Positions 1 through 10,742 are shown, counted from the stretch's first letter. The stretch is DNA of 64,000 nt from Tretioscincus oriximinensis (GCA_022410635.1 JAJVDF010000016.1:4448787-4512786), one strand, 5' to 3'. Numbers and translations: made by a program. The notes: generated by a model not told the origin, from the sequence alone.

Positions 1-70
1 AACATAGGGCCTCGAAACCTTATCTCTTAGATGAAAGACCAGTAATTAGCTGATTGAGCCATTCATGCCT
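1..70 (-). mobile_element. tRNA-derived SINE (family S1), 5' head fragment
   Basis: Reverse complement gives the tRNA-like head seen in the full copies at 4120-4430 and 9379-9683: a box-A-like stretch followed by a box-B-like GGTTTCGAGGCC. The copy is cut by the window edge, so only the head is visible. Diverged. Confidence 0.6.
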
Positions 71-2214
71 GTTTGATACCCTGGGAGCTTCTTTGTGCAG
101 TCCTGCAGAGGTTGGTTTTGTCTCCTATACTCCTTAGCATCTTTGGGAAGTTGCTGGGAGAGGCCGTCAGGAGTTTTGATACGAAGTGCCATCAGATACT
201 CAACTTCCTTTCTTCATTCCATCTGAATCAGGTGAAGCAGTTGAGATGCTTGACTATATCCTGCAAGCAGTGATGAGGTGGATGTGACCAATAAACTGCA
301 ACTGAATTCAGATAAAACAGAGGTACTGTGTATATTGTGGTCCCAAGTCTAAGAAGTTAAGAGGCACCCAACTCTTGAAGGGGTTGGCCAGATGAAATAC
401 TGCTTGAAGAGGGTGGCATTAGGGAGGCAGTGTTGTGGTAGGGCTGTGTTGTAATATCAACCCCTCCATTTTTTTTCATTTTGAAATAGGACAACCCTAA
501 CTCTGAATCAAGGTTCTCCAATGGCTCATTTGTTATTTGGGAATGAGATGTGACCAGAAAATCCCTGGAACAGAATAAGGCATAATGTGGAACGGTCTGT
601 GTATAAATAGATATTGTAGGTCACATCTACTTGGATTTGTAGAATCTAAAAAGGCTGCCACAAACTGCACTATGTTTTCTTTTACTTTTGCCTTTCTTTT
701 TACTTTTCCCCTGGTAACTCGTCCTCCTAGATTGCTAGGACAAAGAAACTGTTTGTCTGAATCAAACCAGGGCAGATTTAATTTGGAGGGCCTCCATGCA
801 TGTCCTGTTGGTTCATTTCAGGCTTGAACAAGCTGAAATGAACAAACCAACTGAAGTTCATTGTTCCCTGAGGAATATTTATATAATTATGTCTCTTTTG
901 AGAGGCCTTAGGGATAGGATACATAATGTATATCTTCCACAAGTGTGGGCAAAGTTGATTATATGTATNTTTTTCAGAAACAAAATGTGTGTGTGTGTTT
1001 TGAGTCACTATCTTCTTTTTTGACATATACATTTCTTGGCTGAAAGTCAGTCCAGCTAAAGTCTGCGATCGTAACAAGTGATTTCCAGCCACAGTGAATC
1101 ATCAGTTATACTATCTTGTATTATGAGTCACTCCTGGAGGCTATTTTCTCTAATACGGGCAGTTGGTTGCCACATCTGCTAAATGTCACTGAGGAGAGCA
1201 TGACACTTCATTAGAGGTTGCGCGCTTTCTTCACCTGGTAAAAGTGACTGAAACAATGGATGGAGGGAAAGGTTGAGGCAGTAATTAAGAGACGTTCGGA
1301 ATGGAAAAAAACTGTTTCTTGCCCAAGATAACCTTTCTGCAGCAGAAGGCAGAGAAGACCAGGGTTCTTGCTTTCATTTTAAACTGCCGAATTTTTTTTT
1401 TCTTACACTTTTTTTTTTGCCTAGTGGCTTCTAAGAAGGGGTTAGCACCAGGAGAGGGAGCTGAATGCACAGCGAATCTTCTGAGATTGGGATGAGCTTT
1501 CTTTTTCTTGAGAAGATTGGGTTGCTTTCATGACATTCTGGTGTGGGCCACTGTTGTCTAATAATCTGCATGCTTTATATTGACAAATTGCAGAACTGCT
1601 GCTGGTGACAGTCAAGATATTCGTAGAATGCGTGAGGGACCACATTGAGTGAGTTGATCACCCCAGAAACGTTAATAAGAAAAAACACTGATTTATGGAT
1701 ATAAATAACGTTAGGGCAAGAATGGAATGAAAAGTATGGATTCCAAATGCATTTGTGGCCTTGCTGTGCAAAGGTTTGGATCTGTCCCTTAGAATGGATG
1801 TACAAGCTGACCAATGATTGGGTGGTCTGGAAGATTATTGTGATTTGCAGATGAATGCCCCAAGCAGCACCCAAATGTGTTGCTTCCAAAAATGGCACCA
1901 AAGAGCGCTAATCTCAGCAAGATAAGCCATTCTTACCACAGTGAGACACAGTAGAATTATTCTGGAGATTTAGGCATGGATGGAGAGCTGGACAAACATG
2001 TTGCTTTTCTCACACAATGTAATGATATCAGCCTTAAAAAGGATGTGGCTCCTTTAAGGAACTGATCTGTAGCTGGCTAGAGGTTGGTGTAGGGAGAAGT
2101 TTGAGTGAATTAGTTTGGGCTTGAGGCCAGAAAGATGACTAGAATTGTACTGTTGGTATGAAATAAAGTAAATGTCTGCATAAACACAGTAAATAAAGGG
2201 TGGCTATACTGATG
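71..2214. other. Non-coding stretch without recognised gene
   Basis: Short chance open frames only, with T-rich runs near 1390 and 1410. One compact hairpin lies at 807-851: 15-nt left arm beginning GTTGGTTCATTTCAG and a right arm ending CAAACCAAC. No splice-flanked open frame or known protein was recognised. Confidence 0.6.
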
Positions 2215-2243
2215 TTAACAGGGATAAGTATTATCCCTGTTAA
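2215..2243. repeat. Perfect 13-bp palindrome with 3-nt loop
   Basis: TTAACAGGGATAA and its exact reverse complement are separated by GTA. It ends four bases before the left target duplication of the palindromic retroposon at 2255-2698, so it may be part of the pre-insertion site or of another small element. Confidence 0.75.
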
Positions 2244-2305
2244 TGATAGACCTGTCCAGCAAAGGAGATAGCAGCACTTTGAGACTAACTTGAGAAAAGT
2301 TGGTG

Positions 2306-2343
2306 GCATAAGCTTTCGTAGACACGTCTACTTCTTCAGATGC
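2306..2343 (-). ncRNA. Hammerhead-ribozyme-like core in left arm
   Basis: On the minus strand: GCAT (stem I), CTGAAGA (C3 to A9), one extra A, a 6-bp stem II (GTAGAC/GTCTAC), GAAA, GCTT, then ATGC closing stem I. The collapsed stem III (AGCT) is self-complementary, as in dimer-type hammerheads. Predicted cleavage is after the second T of GCTT. Activity is inference. Confidence 0.5.
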
Positions 2344-2570
2344 TGAGAGACTAATGTTAGGGTCAGGTTTTTGTAGAAATCTGTGTATGGGAGAAGACAA
2401 AGCATATGCAAATGTGATAAGGTGATGAACTGCAGGTTAGAAAAACAGGTAAATAGCAGAAACTAATATTTTTCTAACATGCAATTCATCACCTTATTAC
2501 AGTTGCATATGGTTTGTCATCTCCCATACACAGTTTTCTATAAAAAGCTGACCCTGACATTAGTCCCTCA

Positions 2571-2608
2571 GCATCTGAAGAAGTAGACGTGTCTACGAAA
2601 GCTTATGC
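2571..2608 (+). ncRNA. Hammerhead-ribozyme-like core in right arm
   Basis: GCAT 2571-2574 pairs with ATGC 2605-2608 (stem I). CTGAAGA is at 2575-2581, an extra A at 2582, stem II at 2583-2588/2591-2596, GAAA at 2597-2600 and GCTT at 2601-2604. The invariant hammerhead residues CUGANGA and GAAA are present. The extra A between A9 and stem II is unusual; from memory a natural viroid hammerhead tolerates it. Confidence 0.5.
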
Positions 2609-2724
2609 CACCCACTTTTCTCATGTTAGTCTCAAAGTGCTGCTAGCTTCTTTGCTGGACCTTCTACTAGACTAACACGGCTATTTCTCTAAAAAGGGTA
2701 GACCTGGACAGGGGAGGTAGGCCA

Positions 2725-2746
2725 GGGGGAAAGGGTGGGGAAAGGG
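2725..2746 (+). other. G-quadruplex-forming motif
   Basis: Four runs of 3-5 G separated by loops AAA, T and AAA. It sits in a GC-rich block (about 2700-3060) that contrasts with the AT-rich surroundings. No gene or promoter was recognised next to it. Confidence 0.6.
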
Positions 2747-3281
2747 TGGCTTGGCCAGGGGGTCGTGGAGGTGGGCCGGGTCTTGGACAAGGCCCGATCC
2801 TCTGCCTCCATTATCAGGGACACACAAAGGTTTTTGGGTGTCCCAGGCAATGGAAGGTGGGGATCGAGCCTACTCTGGGATGAAGGAGGGAGCACAGGGG
2901 CCTGCCGGGAATCCAACCCACAGATGGCAGGGTGACCCAGCTGGCATGATCGCCCTCTCTGTCACCATTGCTGCTGCCATCTCAAGCAGACACTCTATCC
3001 CCTGCCTGGGGTTGGGGTGAGGCTGTGCCTAACGCAACGCTGCTACCACCCTCCAGCCATGACTGCACATTCCAGGCCGGACCATATACAAATAATGTTA
3101 TGATTGTCTGGCTCAGTTTGCGTTTTATAGGATAGGATCGTAAGAGAGGTTCATCTATATGCATATACCCTGAGGTGTTCCTTCTTGCCAGAAGTGGTGG
3201 CAGCATACCTCTGAGATACATTATATATTCCATACTGTATACACTTATACATACAATAACATCTTACCTGTATCAATTTAC
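2747..3281. other. GC-rich block, no gene recognised
   Basis: 2747-3060 is GC-rich and carries short open frames on both strands, none with a recognisable domain or splice context. 3060-3281 is ordinary AT-rich DNA. Confidence 0.5.
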
Positions 3282-3293
3282 ATAGATAATAAA

Positions 3294-3477
3294 TTTCAGA
3301 GAACTAGCCGTGTTAGTCCAGTGGAAAGTCCAGCAAAGGGGTTAGTAGCACTTAGAGACTAACAGGAGAAAAATGGGTGGCATCAGCTTTTGTAGACACT
3401 TAGCATCTGAAGAAGTAGACGTGTCTACGAAACCTTAGGCCACCCACTTTTCTCCTGTTAGTCTGTTAGCCCCTTTG
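3294..3477 (-). mobile_element. Palindromic retroposon P, short copy
   Basis: Starts TTTCAGAGAACTAGCCGTGT and folds back around 3400. Flanked by a perfect 12-bp direct repeat ATAGATAATAAA (3282-3293 and 3478-3489). The end at 3294 is the family's fixed terminus; the other end stops at CCCTTTG. The hammerhead-like core at 3403-3440 is damaged (GAAACCTTAGGC). Confidence 0.75.
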
Positions 3478-3489
3478 ATAGATAATAAA

Positions 3490-4119
3490 AATATCCCAGT
3501 GTCTATTGTATATTAGAGCCTATTGTGGGGCAATATAAAAAAGACCCCGCAAACCAAGGAATAACCCAAATTTCATATTGTTATTGTTGACAACCAGTAC
3601 TCCATCTTCACCAAGAATTTTTTATTTTTCTATTTACATGATTGCTTTAAAGCAGTGATGGGAAAATTATGGTTGCCTAGATACAATAAGATGCTAGATT
3701 CAATTTCCTCTAAGAGTAGGTTTTATTGGTTGGAATCTAATGGCAGCAGAAAGTTCACAGGTAAGCCATTTGTACTTTGAAGCAATTAGTCTGTTATTCA
3801 ATCCGTGACGATTAATAAAAGTAATTCTTTTCCTGCGCACTATTTGCCTTCACAGCAAGTCATCTCCTCTTTGACCTTATGGATGTTTTTCAAGCTTATT
3901 ACTTGGACACTAGATCAGTCAGAATCGCTACGCAGTTATTCAAAACCCTTAGGTGTTATGTTTTTTATGTTCCATTGTGTTTTATACGTGGGTCATGCCA
4001 GTTTGTACCTTTTTTCCAATCATAAATTGATTTAAAAAAGGTAATACTTTTTCAAAGTAGTTTTGCTAGTTTTACTTCTGGGTTTTGTTTAGTTTTTTTA
4101 AAATAATGTATCTACTGTA
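3490..4119. other. Unannotated AT-rich stretch
   Basis: No repeat family shared within this window and no convincing coding frame was seen. Confidence 0.5.
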
Positions 4120-4430
4120 GAAGAAGAAGAAGAAGAACTTGGTTCTTATACCCCACTTTTCTCACCTTTCAAAGGGACTCAAAGCGGCTTACAAGAATAT
4201 ATTTTGCCCGAAGGCTCACATTCTTTCTTCCCCACCAGGCTATGGTGGTTCCCATGTATCTACTTGAAGTCAGTTGCAATTTCTTGCAATTCATGCTTTC
4301 GAATAGCTGGGTTGGCTAGAGCTACGGGCTAGTGGAAGGTGCTCACCCCTCCCCACGTCCCACACAGGGCTTCGAAACCCCATCTCCCAGGCGAGAGACG
4401 AATTCCTAAGTGACTGAGCTTCCGTGCCTG
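4120..4430 (-). mobile_element. tRNA-derived SINE S1, full length
   Basis: Read on minus: tRNA-like head with box-B-like GGTTTCGAAGCCC, a body, and a tail with GTCCCTTTGAAAGGTGAGAA leading into (TTC)n. The tail resembles the 3' end of Sauria-type SINEs, which are thought to be mobilised by BovB LINEs. Length about 310 bp, shared with several copies in the window. Confidence 0.85.
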
Positions 4431-4654
4431 CTACTATTTTATTGGGTTCTCTTTTCTGATATTCCTCTGACTTATGTCTGTGTCCAGCAACATTTTTTGG
4501 ACTTATTTATTTATAACATTTGGGTGTTCAGGACAGGTTGCAACATATAATAAAATAAACATGAAAACACATTTAAGATATTAATCAAATATCTCACACT
4601 CTCTTCCACTCAGGTAGAAAAATATTGACTTTGCAACTTTGAAATAGAGGCAAT

Positions 4655-5060
4655 TCTATGGCCCTTCCTCACCTCATGGTTTGCTTCACTATTTCTTTTA
4701 AACTGCGTTTGATATCCCTCCTACCTCAAAGCTTCCATGCTGCTCCAACACATTGCCTAGCAGCAATCCCGTCATATGACGAACTCCATAAGGCATTGCT
4801 GTGCTTGCCATCTTACAATTCCCAGCATTCTCTGAGAGACTTTCTACAATTCCCAAGCATTCTCTGCAAGCGCAATGAACTTTTACACATCGTCCCGAAG
4901 TATTGGAAATCGGGATTTGCTTGCTGTTGAATCTCACAAACTATGGTGGCTAGAAATTCCATGACAATGGACCTTTTTAGTGAATTGATCACTGTTAATG
5001 CATGACCTCATGGTGTGGATTGAAGATGATGTTGCTGCCAACTTGGTAGAAATTGTGCAT
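4655..5060. repeat. Dispersed repeat R1, copy 1
   Basis: Shares ordered blocks with 40125-40600: TTTGCTATTTCTTTT-like start, CACATTGCCTAGCA, ACAATTCCCAGCATTCTCTG, ACAAACTRTGGTGGCTA and a GATCACTG block. Not assigned to a known superfamily; no target duplication identified. Confidence 0.6.
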
Positions 5061-5993
5061 AGAGATGTGGTCTATATAGGAGAAGGCCCAAGTCATTTAA
5101 GGTTTAATCTATCATCAGTGTCTTGAATTGGGCTCGGCAGAAACCTTTGGAGGCATTTTATGTACATCACACAAATAATTCTACCAGATTCTTTTAAGCC
5201 TACATAGGATACCTTAATATTTCTATGGATTAGTGATGGGGAACATGAAAAAATCTGGAAAGACACCAAGAGTCACAATATTTGCAGCTCTCCCTGGTAC
5301 TTTCCTTCTCCTTCCAGAAACAAAATCTTTGACGCTAGTAGGATAAAGAGAGATTATTTGCATGATCTGGGAATAGATATTCCTAGTAAACGTTTAGTTG
5401 TCAATTTATAAAATATACTTCTGAACATATAATTCCACAGAGATTTTTGGAGCTTTACAGACTCTTGAAATGGAAAAAGCTAATAGCATGGGACTTAGAC
5501 CCTTGTCTTTGGACAAGAATGCCCAGTTTTGTTGGGAAGCAATGTGAAGCCATCCTTTTAACTCCCTTCTTTCATGCAGATGGAACTTGAGGGGAAAGGG
5601 AAAATTGTAAACATTCTGCCTTGAAAAAACCAGATTTTCAAGTATAATCTGTTGGCCAGATAATTTTAATATTCTGGAAGGAGCAAATGTTGTACATAAT
5701 GTGCTTTGTAAAATGCCTTGCATAAAAAATGTTATTTGCGATTTACTAGCATTAGATGATTGCAACTTTTTATTTTTTTTTACTTTTGTCTGCATTTAAA
5801 TGAACTCTTTCAAATGGTATAAACAGATGTTGAGTAAAGAAAACGTGTTTCTCATGTCAGCTGAAGAAGAAAGCATTTGGTAGTTGCCAAATCCTGATTA
5901 AACTGGGCACTTTTGATACTTCTGCAGGGCAGAAACTCTGACATAATGAGAAGCAATGTTATTATTTATGATGACACTTTCTATTTAATTACT
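5061..5993. other. Unannotated stretch
   Basis: No gene, window-internal repeat or structured element recognised. Confidence 0.5.
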
Positions 5994-6001
5994 GTAATAC
6001 A

Positions 6002-6244
6002 CAGCGCTGACCGGTGAGCACTCTGCAAAGGGTTCGCTGACGGTGCGCTTTACGGTAATTCAGCTCCTTTTCCGCATGGGAGTCACCATGTTAGGGTACT
6101 CCGCCCTCTGCTCCACTTGGCTGCTGGGACAGTGGGCGGTACTGATAGCACCATGTTCCTGAAGCAGAGGGTGGAAAGGGAGCCGAATTACCTTAAAGTG
6201 CATCATCAACTAACCCTTTGCGGAGCGCTCACCGTTCGGTACTG
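6002..6244. mobile_element. hAT-type fold-back MITE
   Basis: 243-bp palindromic element with termini CAGCGCTGACCGGTGAGC and GCTCACCGTTCGGTACTG, arms of about 75 bp and a non-repeated centre. Flanked by the 8-bp near-identical duplications GTAATACA (5994-6001) and GTAATATA (6245-6252). A CAG terminus and 8-bp duplication fit the hAT superfamily. No transposase is encoded. Confidence 0.8.
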
Positions 6245-6252
6245 GTAATATA

Positions 6253-7523
6253 CTTAACCTTTCTAATATGATAAGTATATAAGAGATCTAAATTCCTATG
6301 CTTGAAAGCTGAGGCCAGACTTTCAATTGGTGTGACCAAGAAAATTTCCCACACAAGTAGCAGTTTTGGAAACAACACTGGAAGAGGAACACAGATATCT
6401 TATTATATTATTTAGGAATTTATATTACACCTTTCAGCAGAAGCTCTAAAGGGTGAATCAAAACAATGAAAAACAAAATGGGGGACAGGTCTTGTTTCAG
6501 AGTGCCCAACCTTGAAGCTTGTATGAGCTTTAAAGTCTGTCATAGAACTTCTGATAACTGGGAATGAAAGTTCCTGGTCTTGGACTTTTGGGGTCATTTC
6601 AATGGCGTAATTTTGTGTGCCACCAAAATGGATCCTCCTGCTACACTAGTCCACAGAGACATATAACCCTTCTTTGATCAGTCTAGCATCCCTTGAATTA
6701 AGGTAGATTTACTTGTATCCTGATCTAGACAACCATTTTGGCCACCTAATCTACCTAGCTATATTGTGTCCAATGCCACCTAAAACACAGGACCTATCCA
6801 GAATGCAGAAGGGTCTTGCATCTATCCTGGTCTTGCATTAGCCTACCCAGAAATGGTCTTCCAAGCTATCCTTTTACTATACAGGATACTGGCAAATGTG
6901 GAAAAGGCCTCATATTTGTTGACTTGGGCCTCCATTATTCCACTTTCTCTCAATTTTTCATATTTGGCAACCATCTGCACAACACAATCTGGTAGTATGT
7001 AGAACCAGTGCCCTGAAGGAACCAGCGAAAGATTTTATTTTTATTTGATTGCATTCACTTTGCTGGATCTTTTATTTCATTCCACAAAAGCTCTATTCTG
7101 AGGGCCAAGTACATTCTTATGCTGTGGAAAGCTTCCATCCAGAAAATTCTGTGACCTGTTCAGTTTGGGATTTATTATAAGATTTTTTCTTAAAAAGCCC
7201 ATCCCTTAAAATGAAAGTGGTGCTCATTGTCCTCAAGAAGCCAGCTTTGCTGATTTCTCGAACTGTTGGAAGATGCTATGCAGCAACCCTTTTTTGGAAC
7301 TTGTTCAGATGATGAAGCAAATTCATACTGCAGACACTGAAAATCCATGATCCTTCCAAAGCACATTGAGAATGGGGATGTGGAGATCTGATGCCTTTTC
7401 CATATTGGAAGAAAACATTTGACAAATTTGGTGCGTGATTATTCACTGGCTAGGATTCATGGAAACCTCCAAATTATGCAGAGTTGAAACCGGAACTGGA
7501 AATGAGCACATATTTTGGGACCG
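6253..7523. other. Unannotated stretch
   Basis: AT-rich, short chance frames only; nothing shared with the rest of the window was recognised. Confidence 0.5.
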
Positions 7524-7531
7524 TACTCGGA

Positions 7532-7710
7532 TAGGCTGACCAGATGACCCCTTTTGGGGGGGAGGTAGAAACCCGCAGTGCCTTATGGTTTTTGCTGAGG
7601 AATTTTTTTTTCAAAATTTTTTTTTGAAAAAAAAAATTCCTCAGGAAAAACTGGGAGGCACCGCAAAACCGGGTTTTCACCCCTCCCCAAAGGGGTCATC
7701 TGGTCATCCT
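7532..7710. mobile_element. Fold-back MITE family M, copy 1
   Basis: Begins TAGGCTGACCAGATGACCCC and ends in the near reverse complement. Arms of about 85 bp meet at a T/A-rich centre. Flanks TACTCGGA (7524-7531) and AACTCACA (7711-7718) match at 5 of 8 positions, a decayed 8-bp target duplication. Confidence 0.8.
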
Positions 7711-7718
7711 AACTCACA

Positions 7719-8309
7719 TATACCTGAGATTTAGTAAGGCATGACATAGGCTGCATCCACATGCAAGGCTAAAAAGTGGGGTTATGTTTCATTGCGAATG
7801 GGCAGCCATCTGCATGGGTTGCGTGGTGGCTATCAGAGGTGGGTGGGACCCCGTGAGTGGTTGAGAGCAGCCTTCCCTCCACCCGGCCTGCTTTGCAAGG
7901 CTAGTTGCTGGTTGTCGGCGGGCCCAGCTGAGCAGGCCATATTCAATAAAGGAGCAGGTTTTTGGCATGCAATGCCATGAGAGCTGGAGAATTCAGCTTT
8001 CATTTAATCTGCAGCACAGCAGGTTTGTAGTGACTACGTCGCTTACAACCCACCATTTAACAACTGTCCAGAAGCTGTTCCACAACTTGGGAACAGTACA
8101 GAACATTGCAAATGGAACATTTCCACATGTTGCAGCTTGGCTTGATGTGTCCTCACACAGTTTATACAGTGTTTCCTTGCCCAGTCACAACTGGGAATGG
8201 TCAGGAAATCCAATGTGTCACCTCAAGGTCTGGAACATCCCAGGTCAAGCCTAATTGGCCTCTGGGTTGGAGTAACAGAGGTTTTCTCCAAATGTCATTT
8301 GCAGGGTAA
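7719..8309. other. Unannotated stretch
   Basis: Slightly GC-richer between 7790 and 7950; no domain recognised in its short frames. Confidence 0.4.
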
Positions 8310-8455
8310 AGAGTAGGTGAAGATTTGGCCTTCCCCTGCTTAAGAAGGTCCAGGTATAATTGAAGGGCCTTTGTATGAGACAGGATATCAGATTGGATGG
8401 GCTGTGGCCTAGTTCAGCACAGCTCCCCATATATTTTGATGTTCTTATGACCATT
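8310..8455 (+). mobile_element. L3-type LINE, 3' end fragment
   Basis: Matches the 3' end at 16400-16541: GATGGGCTGTGGCCTAGTTC, then CAGCACAGCTCCCC, ending ATGTTCTTATG. Only the 3' untranslated end is present, as usual for 5'-truncated LINE insertions. Confidence 0.7.
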
Positions 8456-9378
8456 CCATTCGAGTAAGTGCATATTTATTCTTTGTTTGAACTGTCTGCT
8501 ATAGTTATTTATTTGGAGACACTGCCAGAGCATATTGTCCTACAATATTAAAATACCATTAGAAAACTTTTTATATAATATGAACTAGAGCAAATGGAGA
8601 GCATGTGAAAAACCTTGATGAAAGAAGAAACTTTGTGTAAAGAACTGTAAATATCATTTTTGTAAATGTAAAAAAATGCATGGGATAACAGGTGAGGGAG
8701 ACAAACTGAATTAATTTAAAGTCAAAATTCAATTCAATTTACACTGAATGCAAAGTTTAGTGAACTGATATGTGTTATAGAAATCATGGGCTATAAATAT
8801 TACCAATAACTATATTGCCTGGTAACAGAGAGATGTGGCTCATTTAACAGATGGTCATGGTTAGCAAGTGGCCAATTGTTGCTTTGCATTTGGGATCTGA
8901 TCATGATTTCCAGTTGGGTTTCCAAATAACAGTAACAACATTCTGTATTAATTTGTTGCTATGGTGTTTATTTAAAAAATCTTATTATAACGTAATGATA
9001 TCTATAATGGATAAGTCATTTAGTTCATCTTTGAAAATAAAGTCAAGATATAATAGTGCAATAAAACAATTTGAACTACGCTTCAAGCCAGATGCACCAT
9101 TTCCATTTCTGTAGCACTCAATTAAAAATGTACCTTTTGGTTCAATATTTATTCCCACAATTGAAGGTATACTTTATACCTACAGCAATTAATATAGCTA
9201 ATGACTTTTTCACTCTTCAACTGGGGAACAATTCAAAGGATGAACAGGAGCACTGCTAATTGTTTCATTATTCCCAGTCATTTCAAAAGTATTCTTAAAC
9301 TTCCCTTGAATGGATTGCTTTTAAGTAGCCCATAGTTATTCCTACACCATGGAAACATCCCTGCCGAAGCATCCCTGA
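8456..9378. other. Unannotated AT-rich stretch
   Basis: No coding signal or repeat recognised. Confidence 0.5.
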
Positions 9379-9683
9379 GCACGGATAGCTCAGCCACTTA
9401 GGAATTCGTCTCTCACCTGGGAGATGGGGTTTCTAAGCCCTGTGTGGGATGTGGGGAGGGGTGAGCACCTTCCACCAGCCTGTAGCTCTAGCCAACCCAG
9501 CTATTCGAAAGCATGAATTGCAAGAAATTGCAACTGACTGCAAGAAGATACATGGGAACCACCAGAGCCTGGTGGGGAAGATAGAATGTGAGCCTTCTGG
9601 CAAAAATACTTTTGTAAGCCGCTTTTGAGTCCCTTTGAAAGGTGAGAAAAGCGGAGTATAAGAAGCCAGTTCTCCTTCTTCTA
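9379..9683 (+). mobile_element. tRNA-derived SINE S1, full length
   Basis: GCACGGATAGCTCAGCCACT (box-A region) and GGGTTTCTAAGCCC (box-B region, one change from the TTCGAA form) head a body matching 4120-4430. The tail GAGTCCCTTTGAAAGGTGAG runs into TTCTCCTTCTTC. Confidence 0.85.
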
Positions 9684-10285
9684 CTTGGAACGTGCAAGTA
9701 GTAGGGAACAATCACCACAGGCAGTGGATAAGAATGATTACTAGATACCATTACCTGAAGGCTAGTGAGAAAAAGTGTTTAGGCTCCTTTCCAAGTGACT
9801 GCCAACATCAAATTTGATAATACGAATTATGGGATTCAAAATTATCCTTGCTCAGTAAGCATTGCAGATTCTGCACATTTCCCTAGCTAGTGATTTACTA
9901 GATGAAAATAGAAAATTATTAAGTCTTCATCAGGAAACAGGCTAATTTGTCAATTCCCAAACAATATATGGATTGATTTACAGTTAATGAGATTATTCAC
10001 AAAATTGGCTGCCCTAGCGCCTGTCTCCTTGCCTCTGGGATTTGTGAATTGGGACTGTACGGCTCAGTTGCATCTGCAGAAGCATCTGTGTTATATGTGG
10101 AATGTGGCATGTTTACTCCCAAATTGCACTCCAGGGAGCAGTGTGGCAATGTACAACACAGAAAGGCTAGAGATCACAGCCTCTACACCAGTGCTGGGAG
10201 TCATATGCAAATTGTGTACGCTTTATCAATAAATACACCTGCGAATGGGATACAAATTCTCATGCAGCAATGAACTAGAAATTCT
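9684..10285. other. Unannotated stretch with a short dispersed-repeat match
   Basis: 10198-10232 (AATTGTGTACGCTTTATCA) matches the reverse complement of 12505-12545. Otherwise nothing was recognised. Confidence 0.5.
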
Positions 10286-10588
10286 TGTGCATGGGTAAGT
10301 CACTAAGAAAATGGTCTCTCATCTGGGAGATTGGCTTTTGAAGCCCTGTGCAGAGCGTGGGGAGGCTTGAGCACCTTCCACTAGCCTGCAGCTCTAGCCA
10401 ACCCAGCTATTCGAAAGCAAGAATTGCAAGAAATTGCAACTGACTGCAAGTAGATACATGAAAACCACCTCAGCCGGGGGGGGGGGGGAGACAGAATGTA
10501 AGGCTTTGGGCAAAATACCCTTGTAAGCCGCTTTGAGTCCCTTTGAAAGGTGAGAAAAGCGGGGTATAGGAACTCAGTTCTTCTTTTT
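10286..10588 (+). mobile_element. tRNA-derived SINE S1, full length
   Basis: Diverged tRNA-like head, shared S1 body (GCTCTAGCCAACCCAGCTAT) and tail ending in GCGGGGTATAGGAACTCAGT then TTCTTC. A 10-G run sits at about 10478-10487. Confidence 0.85.
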
Positions 10589-10742
10589 GTACAACCATCC
10601 TTCTCTGCCTTGTACTGCCATGATGGCAGCGGGACTTTCACTAGAGGCTGGAAGGATGATTGTAGATTTGGATTTTATATATAGTAGAGATACATAAAAA
10701 TTGCCACAATTAGGTGCATCAGGGAAACATTGCCTATTATGT

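Larger units (their letters stand above)
2255..2698 (-). mobile_element. Long palindromic retroposon (family P), longest copy
   Basis: The copy folds back on itself over about 440 bp: the left half (about 2270-2420) is the imperfect reverse complement of the right half (about 2470-2655). It is flanked by the direct repeat TAGACCTG (2247-2254 and 2699-2706). The right end has the fixed terminus reading CTAACACGGCTATTTCTCT; the left end is shorter, as for 5' truncation. Each arm carries a hammerhead-like core (2306-2343 on minus, 2571-2608 on plus). From memory, turtle and crocodilian genomes hold a related abundant repeat ending in ACACGGCTGTTACTCTGAAA; I cannot give its database name. Confidence 0.7.

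Noticed and set aside
7532..7710. Rho-independent-terminator-like or CRISPR-like palindromes
   Set aside because: Eukaryotic context, transposon-type duplications, no regular spacers.
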